Origin: Aristolochia californica
Taxonomy: Eukaryota; Streptophyta; Magnoliopsida; Piperales; Aristolochiaceae
Length of the DNA stretch: 64,000 nucleotides
Assembly (NCBI GenBank): GCA_029961685.1
Contig: JARWKL010000001.1
Coordinates: 24,440,295 to 24,504,294, forward strand
Reading direction: 5' to 3'
Shown here piece after piece: positions 25,864 to 40,000 of this stretch. Numbering within the stretch: position 1 is the first letter of the stretch; the number at the start of each line of letters is the position of its first letter. The notes beneath the pieces were generated by a model. That model did not search any database, was not told where the DNA came from, and saw nothing but the letters and a program-made list of their open reading frames with translations. The translations under genes and the position numbers were made by a program.

Positions 25864-28800
25864 CAGGATTTTTAACTGAGTCTTGACTCCCAATCCATAA
25901 GTCATTTCTTAGGGTAATATAGCCCGTTACACATGATAAATCACTTTACAATCATCTATGATCGTTGGGTCAGCTTTTTGTAGATGGGCAAAATAATGGC
26001 TTGTTTGACTCGGGTAAATATCCCACGGCACGTTCACTTGTGAATTTAATGAGCGTTTGTTCTTCTCTTCAAAAGCTTTGGATCCATAGGTGATTTGCAT
26101 CTTTAACATGTTTCAAACATGCAAATCAATTTTTTAAGCATCTGTGGAGGAAATCTATTTATTATAAAATTCTGAGCTGTTCAGGTTGAACTAGTGGAAT
26201 TTCCCAAACTTGGACAACAAACCTTTTGTGTTTATTAGTGGTGTGTGAATAAATTTTCTTTACTTACATTTTTTTTTTTTAAATTTTTTAACTCCAAATT
26301 TTTCTTTTTGTTGTGATCTATTTGCCTTTTTGGTTTACGAGATGAAGGGAGATCAAAAACTCAAACTTTTGTTTTAAGAAAAAAGAGTACATCTAGAATG
26401 GAAATGCACAATGCACAAATGTATAAGGAGATAATTCCAAAGAGTTTCTTTAATTTTTAGCGATTGTAAGCTCTTCTTAGTTTTTATATATCAGGTTTTG
26501 CAATCGTCGGGAAAAAGGGGTAGGCAGGGATTTTTAACTCAGTCTTGACTCCCAATCCATAAGTCATTTTTTAGGGTAATATAGCCCGTTACGCATGATA
26601 AATCACTATACAATCATCTATGATCGTTGGGTCAGCTTTTTGTAGATGGGCAAAATGATGGCTTGTTTGACTCAGGTAAATATCCCACTGCACATTCACT
26701 TGAGAATTTAATGAGCGTTTGTTATTCACTTCAAAAGCTTTGGATCCATAGGTGATTTGCATCTTTAACATGTTTCAAACATGTAAATCCATTTTTTAAG
26801 CATGTGTGGAGGAAATCTCTTTCTTATAATATTCCATGCTGTTAGGGTTGAACTAGTGGAATTTCCCAAACTTGGACAACAAAACTTTTGTATTCATTTG
26901 TGGTGTGTGAATAAATTTTATTTACTTAAATTTGGTATTTTCTTCAATTTTTTTCCGTACATGAACTCTAAAATTTTCATTTTGTTGTGAACTATTTCCC
27001 TTTTTGGTTTACGGGAAGAAGGGAGAGCGAAAACTCAAAGTTTTGATTTATGAAAAAAGTGTACATCTAAAATGAAAATGCACAAGTCACAAATGTAGAG
27101 CGAGATAATTCCAAAGAGTTTCTGTAATTTTTAGGGATTCTAAGGTCTTTTTAGTTTTTATATATCAGGTTTTGCATTCGTCGAGAAAAAGGGGGAAGCA
27201 GTGATTTTTAACTGAGTGTTGACTCCCAATCCATAAGTCATTTCTTAGGGTAATATAGCCCTTTGCGTATGATAAATCACTTTACAATCATCTATAATCG
27301 TTGGGTCAGCTTTTTGTAGATGCGCAAAATAATGGCTTGATTGACTCGGGTAAATATCCCACCGCACGTTCAGTTGAGAATTTAATGAGAGTTTGTTATT
27401 CTCTTCAAAAGCATTGGAACCATAGGTGATTTGCATCTTTAACATGTTTAAAACATGCATATCCATTTTTAAAGCATGTGTGGAGGAAATCTCTTTCTTA
27501 TAAAATTCCAAGCTGTTAGGGTTGAACTAGTGGAATTTCCCAAACTTGGACAACAAAACTTTTGTGTTCATTTGTCGTGTGGGAATAAATTTTCTTTACA
27601 TAAATTTGTTATTGTTTTAAATTTTTTACCTCCAAAACTTTCATTTTGTTGTGATCTATTTGCCTTTTTGGTTTACGGGATGAAGGGAGAGCGAAATCTC
27701 AAAGTTTTGTTTTGAAAAAAAAGAGTACATCTAGAATAGAAATGCACAATACACAAATATAGACAGAGATAATTTCAAAGAGTTTCAGTAATTTTTAGGA
27801 ATTATAAGCTCTTCTTAGTTTTTATATATCAGGTTTCGCAATCGTCGGGAAAAAGGGGGAGCCACGGATTTTTAAGTGAGTGCTGACTCCCAATCCATAA
27901 GTCATTTCTTAGGGTAATATAGCCCGTTACGCATGATAAATCACTTTACAATCATCTATGATCATTGGGTCAGCTTTTTGTAGATGGGCAAAATAATGGC
28001 TTGTTTGACTCGGGTAAATATCCCACCGCACGTTCACTTGAGAATTGATTGAGCGTTTTTTATTCTTCTCAAAAGCTTTGGATCCATAGGAGATTTGCTT
28101 CTTTAACATGTTTCAAACATGCAAATACATTTTTTAAGCATGTGTGGAGGAAATCTCTTTCTTATAAAATTGCTAGCTGTAAGGGTTGAACTAGTGGTAT
28201 TTCCCAAACTTGGACAACAAAACTTTTGTATTCATTTGTGGTGCGTGAATAAATTTTCTTTACTTACATTTGTTATTGTTTCAAATTTTTTAACTCCAAA
28301 ACTTTCATTTTGTTGTGATCTATTTGCCTTTTTGGTTTACGGGATGAAGGGAGAGCGAAAACTGAAAGTTTTGTTTTAAGAAAAATGTATACATCTAGAA
28401 TGGAAATGCAAAATGCTCAAATGTCGACAGAGATAATTCCAAAGAGTTTTTTTAATTTTTAGGGATTGTAAGCTTTTCTTAGTTTTTATATATCAGGTTT
28501 TGCAGTCGTCGGGAAAAAGGGGTAGGCAGGGATTTTTAACTGAGTCTTGACTCCCAATCCATAAGTCATTTCTTGGGGTAATGTAGCCCGTTACGCATGA
28601 TAAATCACTTTACAATCATCCATAATCGTTGGGTCAGCTTTTTGTAGATGGGCAAAATAATGGCTTGTTTGACTCGGGTAAATAACCCACCGCACGTTCA
28701 CTTGACAATTTAATGAGCGTTTGTTATTTTCCACAATAGCTTTTGATCCATAGGAGATTTGCATCTTGAACATGTTTCAAACATGCATATACATTTTTTA

Positions 28801-29864
28801 AGCATGTGTGGAGGAAATCTCTTTCTTATAAAATTCCTAGCTGTTAGGGTTGAAATAGTGGAATTTCCCAAACTTGGACAACAAAACTTTTGTATTCATT
28901 TGTGGTGTGTGAATAAATTTTCATTACTTACATTTGCTATTGTTTTAAATTTTTTTCCGTACATGAACTCTAAAATTTTCATTTTGTTGTGATATATTTG
29001 CCTTTTTGGTTTACGGGATGAGGGGAGAGCAAAAACTCAAAGTTTTGATTTATGAAAAAAGTGTTCATCTAAAATGAAAATGCACATTGCACAAATGTAG
29101 AGCGAGATAATTCCAAAGAGTTTTGGTAATTTTTAAGGGTTCTAAGGTCTTTTTAGTTTTTATATATCAGGTTTTGCAAATGACAAGAAAAAGGGGGAAG
29201 CAGGGATTTTTAACTGAGTGTTGACTCCCAATCCATAAGTCATTTCTTACGGTAATATAGCCCGTTACGCACAATAATTCACTTTAGAATCATCTATGAT
29301 CGTTGGGTCAACTTTTTGTAGATAGGCAAAATAATGGCTTGTTTGACTCAAGTGAATATCCCACTGCACGTTCAGTTGAGAATTTAATGAGCGTTTGTTA
29401 TTCTCTTCTAAAGCTTTGGATCCGTAGGTGATTTGCATCTTTAACATGTTTAAAACATGCATATCCATTTTTAAAGCATGTGTGGAGGAAATCTCTTTCT
29501 TATAAAATTCAAAGCTATAAGGTTTGAACTAGTGGAATTTCCAAAACTTGGACATCAAAACTTTTATGTTCATTTGTGGTGTGTGAATAAATTTTCTTTA
29601 CTTATATTTTTTATTGTTTTAAATTTTTTAACTCCAAAATTTTCATTTTGTTGTGAACTATTTGCCTTTTTGGTTTTCGGAATGAAGGGAGAGCGGAAAC
29701 TCAAAGTTTTGTTTTAAGAAAAAAGATTACATCTAGAATGGAAATGCACAATCCACAAATGTAGAGAGAGATAATTCCAAAGAGTTTCTGTAATTTTTAG
29801 GGATTGTATGCTCTTCTTAGTTTTTATATATCAGGTTTTGCAATCGACGGGAAAAAGGGGGAGG
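25864..29864 (+). repeat. Satellite block 7: units 40-45 with A/B hybrids
   Basis: Units start at 25864 (A front, B tail), 26525 (A), 27199 (B), 27863 (A front, B tail), 28527 (A) and 29201 (B). This is a hybrid-A-B trimer arrangement repeated twice, about 2.0 kb each. Unit 42 carries the GCGAAATCTC / AATAGAAATG / TTTCGCAATCGT haplotype seen again in units 56 and 60. Confidence 0.82.
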
Positions 29865-30314
29865 CTGGGATTTTTAACTGTGTCTTGACTCGCAATCCAT
29901 AGGTCATTTCTTAGGGTAATATCGCCCGGTACGCATGAAAAATCACTTTACAATCATCTATGATCGTTAGGTCAGCTTTTTGTAGATGGGCAAAATAATG
30001 GCTTGTTTGACTTGCGTAAATATCCCATTACACGTTCACTAGAGAATTTAATGAGTGTTTGTTATTCTCTTCAAAAGCTTTGGATCCATAGGTGATTTGC
30101 ATCTGTAACATGTTTCAAACATGCAAATCCATTTTTTAAGCATGTGTGGAGGAAATCTCTTTCTTATAAAATTCCATGCTGTTAGGGTTGAACTAGTGGA
30201 ATTTTTCAAAATTGGACAACAAAACTTTTGTATTCATTTGTGGTGTGTGAATAAATTTTCTTTACTTACATTTGTTATTGTTTTAAATTTTTTTCCGTGC
30301 TTGAACTCTAAAAT

Positions 30315-30325
30315 TTTCATAATGT
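30315..30325 (+). other. ~110-bp deletion junction in unit 46
   Basis: Unit 46 is 563 bp. The sequence AAATTTTCAT at about 30,319 runs straight into AATGTAGAGCGAG, skipping the segment with GTGATCTATTTGCC, GATGAAGGGAGAGCG and GTACATCTAAAATG. The sister copy in unit 65 keeps this segment, so the deletion postdates the duplication. Confidence 0.85.
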
Positions 30326-33049
30326 AGAGCGAGATAATTCCAATGAGTTTCTGTAATTTTTAGGGATTCTAAGGTCTTTTTAGTTTTCATTTATCAGGTT
30401 TTGCAATCGTCAGGAAAATGGGGGAAGCAGGGATTTTTAACTAAGTGTTGACTCTGAATCCATAAGTCATTTCTTAGGGTAGTATAGCCCGTTACGCATG
30501 ATAAATCACTTTAAAATCATCTATGATTGTTGGATCAGCTTTTTGTAGATGGGCAAAATAATGGCTTGTTTGACTCGGGTATATATCCCACCGCACGTTC
30601 ACTTGAGAATTTAATGAGCGTTTGTTATTCTCTAAAAGTGCATTGGATCCATAGGTGATTTGCATCTTTAACTTGTTTCTAACATGCAAATCCATTTTTT
30701 CAGCATGTGTGGAGGAAATCTCTTTCTTATAAAATTCCAAGCTGTTAGGGTTGAACTAGTGGAATTTCCCAAACTAGTGGACAACAAAACATTTGTATTC
30801 ATTTGTGGTGTGTGAATAAATTTTATTTACTTACATTTGTTATTGTTTTAAATTTTTTTCCGTACATGAACTCTAAAATTTTCATTTTGTTGTGATCTAT
30901 TTGCCTTTTTTGTTGACGGGATGAATGGAGAGCGAAAACTCAAAGTTTTGATTTATGAAAAAAGTGTTCATATAAAATGAAAATGCACAGTGTACAAATG
31001 TTGAGCGAGATAATTCCAATGATTTTCTGTAACTTTTAGTGATTCTAAGGTCTTTTTAGTTTTTATATATCAGGCTTTGCAATCGTAGGGAAAGAGGGGG
31101 AAGCAGGGATGTTTAACTGAGTGTTGACTCCAAATCCATAAGTCATTTCTTAGGGTAATATAGCCCGTTACGCATAAATCACTTTAAAATCATCTGATCG
31201 TTTGGTCAGCTTCTTGCAGATGGGCAAAATAACGGCTTGTTTGACTCGGGTAAATATCCCACCGCACGTTCACTTGAGAATTTAATGAGCGTTTGTTATT
31301 CTCTTCAAAAGCTTTGGATCCATAGGTGATTTGCATCTTTAACTTGTTTCAGACATGCATATCCATTTTTAAAAGCATGTGTGGAGGAAATCTCTTTCTT
31401 ATAAAATTCCAAGTTGGTAGGGTTGAACAAGTGGAATTTCCCAAACTTAGACAACATAACTTTTGTGTTCATTTGTGGTGTGTGAATTAGTTTTCTTTAC
31501 ATACATTTGTTATTGTTTTAAATTTTTTAACTCCAAAATTATCATTTTGTTGCGATCTATTTGCCTTTTTGTTTTACAGGATGAAGGGAGAGCGAAAACT
31601 CAAAGTTTTGTTTTAAGAAAAAAGAGTACATCTAGAATGGAAATGCACAATGCACAAATGTAGAGTGAGATAATTCAGAAGAGTTTCTGTAATTTCTAGG
31701 GATTCTAATCTCTTCTTAGTTTTTATACATCAAGTTTTGCAATCCACGGGAAAAAGGGGGAGGCAAGGATTTTTAACTGAGTCTTGTCTCCCAATCCATA
31801 AGTCATTTCTTATGGTAATATCGCCCGTTACGCATGATAAATCATTTTACAATCATCTATGATCGTTGGGTCAGCTTTTTGTAGATGGGCAAAATAATGG
31901 CTTCTTTGACTTGCGTAAATATCCCATCGCAGATTCACTTGAGAATTTAATGAGCGTTTGTTATTCACTTCAAAAGCTTTGTATCTATCGGTGATTTACA
32001 TCTTGAACATGTTTAAAACATGCATATCCATTTTTAAAGGATGTGTGGAGGAAATCTCTTTCTTATAAAATTCTAAGCTGTTTGGGTTGAGCTAGTGGAA
32101 TTTCCCAAATTTGGACAACAAAACTTTTGTGTTCATTTGTGGAGTGTGAATAAATTTTCTTTACTTACATTTGTTGTTTTTTTAAATTTTTTAACTCCAA
32201 TATTTTTATTTTGTTGTGATCTATTTGCCTTTTTTGTTTACCGGAGGAAGGGAGAGCGAAAACTCAAAGTTTTGTTTTAAGAAAAAAGAGTACATCTAGA
32301 AAGGAAATGCACAAGGCAGAAATGTACAGAGAGATAATTCCAAAGACTTTTTGTAATTTTAAGGGATTGTAAGCTCTTCTTAGTTTTTATATATCAGGTT
32401 TTGCAATCGTCGGGAAAATGGGGGAGGCATGGATTTTTAACTGAGTCTCGACTCCCAATCCATAAGTCATTTCTTAGGGTAATATAGCCCATTACGCACG
32501 ATAAATCACTTTACAATCATATATGATCGTTGGGTCAGGTTTTTGTAGATGGGCAAAATAATGGCTTGTTTGACTTGGGAAAAAATCCCTCTGCACCACT
32601 TGAGAATTTAATGAGCGTTTGTTATTCTCTTAAAAAGCTTTGGATCCATTGGTGACTTGCATCTGTAACATGTTTCAAACATGCAAATCCATTTTTTAAG
32701 CATGTGTGGAGGAAATCTCTTTCTTATAAAATTCCAAGCTGTTAGGGTTGAACTAGTGGAATTTCCCAAAATTGAACAACAAAACTTTTGAATTCATTTG
32801 TAGTGTGTGAATAAATTTTCTTTACTTACATTTGTTATTGTTTGAAATTTTTTTCCGTACATGAACTCTAAAATTTTCATTTTGTTGTGATCTATTTGCC
32901 ATTTTGGTTTATGTGATGAAGGGAGAGCGAAAACACAAAGTTTTTATTTATGAAAAAAGTGTACATCTAAAATGAAAATGCACAGTGAAAAAATGTAGAG
33001 CGAGATAATTCCAAAGATTTTCTTTAATTTTTAGGAATTCTACGGTCTT

Positions 33050-33062
33050 TTTCAGGAAAAAG
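33050..33062 (+). other. ~31-bp deletion junction in unit 50
   Basis: Unit 50 (32428-33069) reads GGTCTTTTTCAGGAAAAAGG, lacking the usual AGTTTTTATATATCAGG and GCAATCGT stretch. The sister unit 69 keeps that stretch but has its own loss near 45,600, where GAGAGAGAGAAAATGTACAT replaces the AACTCAAAGTTTT region. Confidence 0.75.
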
Positions 33063-34408
33063 GTGGAAGCAGGGATTTTTAACTGAGAGTTGACTCCCGA
33101 TACATAAGTCATTTCTTAGGGTAATATAGCCCGTTACGCATGATAAATCACTTTACAATAATCTATGATCGTTGGGTCATCTTTTTGTAGATGGGTAAAA
33201 TAATGGCTTGTTTGACTCGGGTAAGTATCCCACCGCACGTTCAGTTGAGAATTTTATCAGCGTTTGTTATTTTCTTCAAAAGCATTGGATCCATAAGTGA
33301 GTTTCATCTTTAACATGTTTCATACATGCAAATCCATTTTTTAAGCATGTGTGGAGGAAATCTCTTTCTTATAAAATTCCAAGCTGTTAGGGTTGAACTA
33401 GTGGAATTTCCCAAACTTGGATAACAAAACTTTTGTATTCATTTGTGGTGTGTGAATAAATTTTCTTTACTTACATTTGTTATTGTTTTAAAATTTTTTA
33501 ACCCCAAAACTTTCATTTTGTTGTGATCTATTTGCCTTTTTGCTTTACGGGATGAAGGGAGAGCGAAAACCCAAAGTTTTGTTTCAAGAAAAAAGAGTAC
33601 ATCCAGAATGGAAATACACAATGCACAAATGTAGACAGAGATAATTCCAAAGAGATTCTGTATATTTTACGGATTGTAAGCTCTTCTTAGTTTTTATATA
33701 TCAGGTTTTGCAATCTTCGGGAAAAAGGGGAAGGCATGGATTTTTAACTGAGTCTTGACTCCCAATCCATAAGTCATTTCTAAGGGTAATATAGCCCGTT
33801 ACGCAAGATAAATCACTGTACAAACATCTATGATCGTTGGGTCTGCTTTTTGTAGATGGGCAAAATAATGGCTTGTTTGACACGGAAAAATATCCCATCG
33901 CACGTTCACTTGACAATTTAATGAGCGTTTGTTATTCTCCTCAAAATCTTTGGATCCATAGGTGATTTGCATGTTTAACATGTTTCAAACATGCAAATCC
34001 ATTTTTTAAGCATGTGTGGAGGAAATCTCTCTCTTATAAAATTCCAAGCTGTTAGGGTTGAACTAGTGGAATTTCCAAAACTTGGAGAACAAAACTTTTG
34101 TATTCATTTTTGGTGTGTGAATAAATTTTCTTTACTGACATTTGTTATTGTTTTAAATTTTTTTCCGTACATGAACTCTAAAATTTTCATTTTGTTGTGA
34201 TCTATTTGCCTTTTTGGTTTACGGGATGAAGGGAAAGCGAAAACCCAAAGTTTTGATTTATGAAAAAAGTGTACATCTAAAATGAAAATGCACAGTGCAC
34301 AAATGTAGAGCGAGATAATTCCAAAGAGTTTCTGTAATTATTAGGGATTCTAAGGTCTTTTTAGTTTTTATATATCAGGTTTTGCAATCGTCGGGAAAAA
34401 GGGGGAAA

Positions 34409-36427
34409 CAGGGATTTTTAATTGAGTGTTGACTCCCAATCCATAAGTCATTTCTTAGGGTAATATAGGCCGTTAAGCATGATAAATCACTTTACAATCA
34501 TCAATGATCGTTGGGTCTGCTTTTTGTAGATGGGCAAAATAATGGCTTGTTTGACTCGGGTAAATATCCCACCGCACGTTCAGTTGAGAATTTAATGAGC
34601 GTTTGTTATTCTCTTCAAAAGCTTTGGATCCATAGGTGATTTGCATCTTTAACATGTTTAAAACATGCATATCCATTTTTAAAGCATGTGTGGAGGAAAT
34701 CTCTTTCCTATGAAATTGCAAGCTGTTGGGGTTGAACTAGTGGAATTTCCCAAACGTGGACAACAAAACTTTTGAGTTCATTTGTGGTGTGTGAGAAAAT
34801 TTTCTTTTCTTACATTTGTTATTGTTTTAAATTTTTTCCATACTTGAACTCGAAAATTTTCTTTTTGTTGTGATCTATTTGCCTTTTTGGTTTACGAGAA
34901 GAAGGGAGAGCGAAAACTCAAAGTTTTGTTTTAAGAAAAAAGAGTAGATGTAGAATGGAAATGCACAATGCACAAATGTAAAGAGAGATAATTCCAAAGA
35001 TTTTTTATAATTTTTAGGGATTGTAAGCACTTCTTAGTTTTTATATGTCAGGTTTTGCAATCGTTGGGAAAAAGAGGGAGGCAGGGATTTTTAACTGAGT
35101 CTTGACTCCCAACCCATCAGTCATTTATGAGGGTAATATAGCTCGTTATGCATGATAAAACACTTTACAATCATCCATGATCATTGGGTCAGCTTTTTGT
35201 AGATGGGCAAAATAATGGCTTGTTTGACTCGGGTAAATATCCCACCGCACGTTCAGTTGAGAATTTAATGAGCGTTTGTTATTCTCTTCAAAAGCTTTGG
35301 ATCCATAGGTGATTTGCATCTTTAACATGTTTAAAACATGCATATCCATTTTTAAAGCATGTGTGGAGGAAATCTCTTTCCTATGAAATTGCAAGCTGTT
35401 GGGGTTGAACTAGTGGAATTTCCCAAACGTGGACAACAAAACTTTTGAGTTCATTTGTGGTGTGTGAGAAAATTTTCTTTTCTTACATTTGTTATTGTTT
35501 TAAATTTTTTCCATACTTGAACTCGAAAATTTTCTTTTTGTTGTGATCTATTTGCCTTTTTGGTTTACGAGAAGAAGGGAGAGCGAAAACTCAAAGTTTT
35601 GTTTTAAGAAAAAAGAGTAGATGTAGAATGGAAATGCACAATGCACAAATGTAAAGAGAGATAATTCCAAAGATTTTTTATAATTTTTAGGGATTGTAAG
35701 CACTTCTTAGTTTTTATATGTCAGGTTTTGCAATCGTTGGGAAAAAGAGGGAGGCAGGGATTTTTAACTGAGTCTTGACTCCCAACCCATCAGTCATTTA
35801 TGAGGGTAATATAGCTCGTTATGCATGATAAAACACTTTACAATCATCCATGATCATTGGGTCAGCTTTTTGTAGATGGGCAAAATAATGGCTTGTTTGA
35901 CTCGGGTAAATATCCCACCGCACGTTCAGTTGAGAATTTAATGAGCGTTTGTTATTCTCTTCAAAAGCTTTGGATCCATAGGTGATTTGCATCTTTAACA
36001 TGTTTAAAACATGCATATCCATTTTTAAAGCATGTGTGGAGGAAATCTCTTTCCTATGAAATTGCAAGCTGTTGGGGTTGAACTAGTGGAATTTCCCAAA
36101 CGTGGACAACAAAACTTTTGAGTTCATTTGTGGTGTGTGAGAAAATTTTCTTTTCTTACATTTGTTATTGTTTTAAATTTTTTCCGTACTTGAACTCGAA
36201 AATTTTCTTTTTGTTGTGATCTATTTGCCTTTTTGGTTTACGAGAAGAAGGGAGAGTGAAAACTCAAAGTTTTGTTTTAAGAAAAAAGAGTAGATGTAGA
36301 ATGGAAATGCACAATGCACAAATGTAAAGAGAGATAATTCCAAAGATTTTTTATAATTTTTAGGGATTGTAAGCACTTCTTAGTTTTTATATGTCAGGTT
36401 TTGCAATCGTTGGGAAAAAGAGGGAGG
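34409..36427 (+). repeat. Near-identical 673-bp triplication (units 53-55)
   Basis: Units 53, 54 and 55 start at 34409, 35082 and 35755. From about 34,520 to 35,928 the sequence matches itself shifted by exactly 673 bp (35,193 to 36,601). By eye only three substitutions are visible in the shifted copy: 36,186 G versus 35,513 A; 36,257 T versus 35,584 C; 36,495 C versus 35,822 T. The monomer is a B front with an A-like CATACTTGAACTCGAAAATT centre and a B tail. This is the most recent amplification in the window. Confidence 0.93.
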
Positions 36428-37090
36428 CAGGGATTTTTAACTGAGTCTTGACTCCCAACCCATCAGTCATTTATGAGGGTAATATAGCTCGTTACGCATG
36501 ATAAAACACTTTACAATCATCCATGATCATTGGGTCAGCTTTTTGTAGATGGGCAAAATAATGGCTTGTTTGACTCGGGTAAATATCCCACCGCACGTTC
36601 ACTTGAGAATTTAATGAGCGTTTGTTATTCTCTTCAAAAGCTTTGGATCCATAGGTGATTTGCATCTTTAACATGTTTAAAACATGCATATCCATTTTTA
36701 AAGCATGTGTGGAGGAAATCTCTTTCTTATAAAATTTCAAGCTATTAGGGTTGAACTAGTGGAATTGCCCAAACTTGGACAACAAAACTTTTGTGTTCAT
36801 TTGTCGTGTGTGAATAAATTTTCTTTACATACATTTGTTATTGTTTTAAATTTTTTAACTCAAAACATTCATTTTGTTATGATCTATTTGCCTTTTTGGT
36901 TTACGGGATGAAGGGAGAGCGAAATCTCTAAGTTTTGTTTAAAAAAAAAAGAGTACATCTAGAATAGAAATGCACAATGCACAACTATAGACTGAGATAA
37001 TTCCAACGAGTTTCTGTAATTTTCAGGGATTGTAAGCTCTTCTTAGTTTTTATATATCAGGTTTCGCAATCGTCGGGATAAAGGGGGAGG
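36428..37090 (+). repeat. Reference type B monomer (unit 56, 663 bp)
   Basis: A representative B monomer. Landmarks: HindIII at 36,638 and BamHI at 36,645. The dyad CATGTTTAAAACATG is at 36,672-36,686 with a central A. It is followed by CATATCCATTTTTAAAGC, GTGTTCATTT, a TAACTC-type segment where A has ACATGAACTCT, GAGTACATCTAGAAT, and GATTGTAAGCTCTTCTTAG. The 3' end of this copy belongs to a sub-lineage with GCGAAATCTC, AATAGAAATG and TTTCGCAATCGT, shared with units 42 and 60. Confidence 0.88.
36672..36686. promoter_or_regulatory. Conserved 15-bp dyad in the monomer (type B form)
   Basis: CATGTTT-A-AAACATG is a perfect inverted repeat with 7-bp arms and a one-base centre. Type A monomers have the same arms with a central C, for example 1,583-1,597 and 49,968-49,982. 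It is present in most monomers of both subfamilies even though flanking bases differ (GCATATCC versus GCAAATCC). A protein-binding role is inference only; no known plant factor is assigned. Confidence 0.45.
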
Positions 37091-40000
37091 CATGGATTTT
37101 TAACTGAGTCTTGACTCCCAATCCATAAGTCATTTCCTAGGGTAATATAGCCCGTTACGCATGATAAATCACTTTACAACATCTATGATCGTTGGGTCAG
37201 CTTTTTGTACATGGGCAAAATAATGGCTTGTTTGACTCGGGTAAATATCCCACCGCACGTTAACTTGAGAATTGAATGAGCATTTGTTATTCTCCTCAAA
37301 AGCTTTGGATCCATAGGAGATTTGCATCTTGAACATGTTTCAAACATGCAAATCCATTTTTTAAGCATGTGTGAAGGAACTCTCTTTCTTATAAAATTCC
37401 AAGCCGTTAGGGTTGAACTTGTGGAATTTCCCAAACTTGGACAAAAAAAAAATTTGTATTCATTTGTGGTGTGCAAATAAATTTTTTATACATACATTTG
37501 TTACTGTTTTAAATTTATTAACTCCAAAACTTTCATTTTGTTGTGATCTATTAGCCTTTTTGGCTTACGGGATGAAGGTAGAGCAAAAACTCAAAGTTTT
37601 GTTTTAAGAAAAAAGAGTACATCTAGAATGGAAATGTACAATACACAAATGTAGACAGAGATAATTCCAAAGAGTTTCTGTAATTTTTAGGGATTGTAAG
37701 CTCTTCTTAGTTTTTATATATAAGGTTTTGCAATCGTCGGGAAAAAGGGACTGCAAGGATTTTTAACTGAGTCTTGACTCCCAATCCATAAGTCATTACA
37801 TAGGGTAATATAGCTCATTACGCTTGATAAATTACTTTACAATCATCTATGATCGTTGGGTCAGCTTTTTGTAGATGGGCAAAATAATGGTTTGTTTGAC
37901 TCGGGTAAATATCCCACTGCACGTTCACTTGAGAATTTAATGAGCGTTTGTTATTCTCGTCAAAAGCTTTGGATCCATAGGTGATTTGCATCTTTAACCT
38001 GTTTTAAACATGCAAATCCATTCTTTAAGCATGTGTGGAGGAAATCTCTTTCTTATAAAATTCCAAGCTGTTAGGGTAGACCTAGTGGAATTTCCCAAAC
38101 TTCGACAACAAAACTTTTTTATTCATTTGTGGTTTGTGAATAAATTTTCTTTACTTACATTTTTTATTGTTTTAAATTTTTTTCTGTACATGAACTCTAA
38201 AATTTTCATTTCGTTGTGATTTATTTGCCTTTTTGGTTTACAAGATGAAGGGAGAACGAAAACTCAAAGTTTTGATTTATGCAAAAAGTGTACATCTAAA
38301 ATGAAAATTCACAGTGCACAAATGTAGAGCGAGATAATTCCAAAGAGTTTTTGTAATTTTTAAGGATTCTAAGGTCTTTTTAGTTTTTATATATCAGGTT
38401 TTGCAATCGTCAGGAAAAAGGGGGAAGCAGGGATTTTTAACTGAGTGTTGACTCCGTATCCATAAGTCATTTCTTAGGGTAATATAGCCCGTTACTCATG
38501 ATAAATCACTTTACAATTATCTATGATCATAGGGTCAGATTTTTGTAGATGGGCAAAATAATTGCTTGTTTGACTCGGGTAAATATGTCATCGCACGTTC
38601 ACTTGAGAATTAAATGAGCGTTTGTTATTATCTTAAAAAGCTTTGGATCCAAAGGTGATTTGCATCTTTAACATGTTTCGAACATGCAAATCCATTTTTT
38701 GAGCATGTGTGGAGGAAATCTCTTTCTTATAAAATTCCAAGCTGTTAGGGTTGAACTAGTGGAATTTCCCAAACTTGGACAACAAAACTTTTGTATTCAT
38801 TTGTGGTGTGTGAATAAATTTTCTTTACTTACCTTTTTTATTTTTTTAAATTTTTTTCCGTACATGAACTCTAAAATTTTCATTTTGTTGTGATCTATTT
38901 GCCTTTTTGGTTTACGTGAAGAAGGGACAGCGAAAACTCAGAGTTTTGATTTATGAAAAAAGTGTACATCTAAAATGAAAATGCATAGTGTACAAAAGTA
39001 GAACGAGATAATTCCAAATTTTTAGGGATTCTATGGTCTTTTTAGTTTTTACTTATCAGGTTTTGCAAAAGTCGGGAAAAAGGGGCAGGCAGGGATTTTT
39101 AACTGAGTCTTGACTCCCAATCCATAAGTCATTTCTTAGGGTAATATCGCATGTTACGCATGGTAAATCACTTTACAATCATCAATGATCATTGGGTTAG
39201 CTTTTTGTTGATGGGCAAAATAATGGCTTGTTTGACTTGGGTAAATATCCCACCGCACGTTAACTTGAGAATTTAATGAGCGTTTGTTCTTCACTTCAAA
39301 AGCATTGGATCCATAGGTGATTTGCATCTTTAACATGTTTAAAACATGCATATCCATTTTTAAAGCATGTGTGGAGGAAATCTCTTTCTTATAAAATTCC
39401 AAGCTGTTAGGGTTGAACTAGTGGAATTTTCCAAACTTGGACAACAAAACTTTTGTGTTCTTTTGTCGTGTGTGAATAAATTTTCTTTACAAACATTTGT
39501 TATTGTTTTAAATTTTTTAACTCCAAAACTTTCATTTTGTTGTGATCTATTTGCCTTTTTGGTTTATGGGATGAAGGGAGAGTGAAATCTCAAAGTTTTG
39601 TTTTAAAAAAAAAAGAGTACATCTAGAATAGAAATGCACAAGGCACAAATATAGACAGAGATAATTATAAAGAGTTTCTGCAATTTTTAGGGATTGTAAG
39701 CTCTACTTAGTTTTTATATATCAGGTTTCACAATCGTCAGGAAAAAGGGGGAGGCACAGATTTTAACTGAGTCTTGACTCCCAATCCATAAGTCTTTTCT
39801 TAGGGTAATATAGCCCGTTACGCATGATAAATCACTTTACAATCATCTATGATCGTTGGGTCAGCTTTTTGTAGATGGGCAAAATAATGGCTTGTTTGAC
39901 TCGGGTAAATATCCCACCGCATGTTAACTTGAGAATTGAATGAGCGTTTGTTATTCTTCTCAAAACATTTGGATCCACAGGAGATTTGCATCTTTAACAT

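Larger units (their letters stand above)
29865..34408 (+). repeat. Satellite block 8: units 46-52, left copy of a long-range duplication
   Basis: Units start at 29865 A (with deletion), 30428 A, 31104 B, 31764 B, 32428 A, 33070 A/B hybrid and 33735 A. The order A-A-B-B-A-hybrid-A recurs at 42,427-47,087. Shared private variants include ATAGGTCATTTC, TTGACGGGATGAATGG, GTTGAGCGAGATAATTCCAA, CGCATAAATCAC (bases lost from GCATGATAAATC) and CACTGTACAAACATC. The offset is 12.56 kb before the unit 46 deletion and 12.67 kb after it. Confidence 0.85.
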
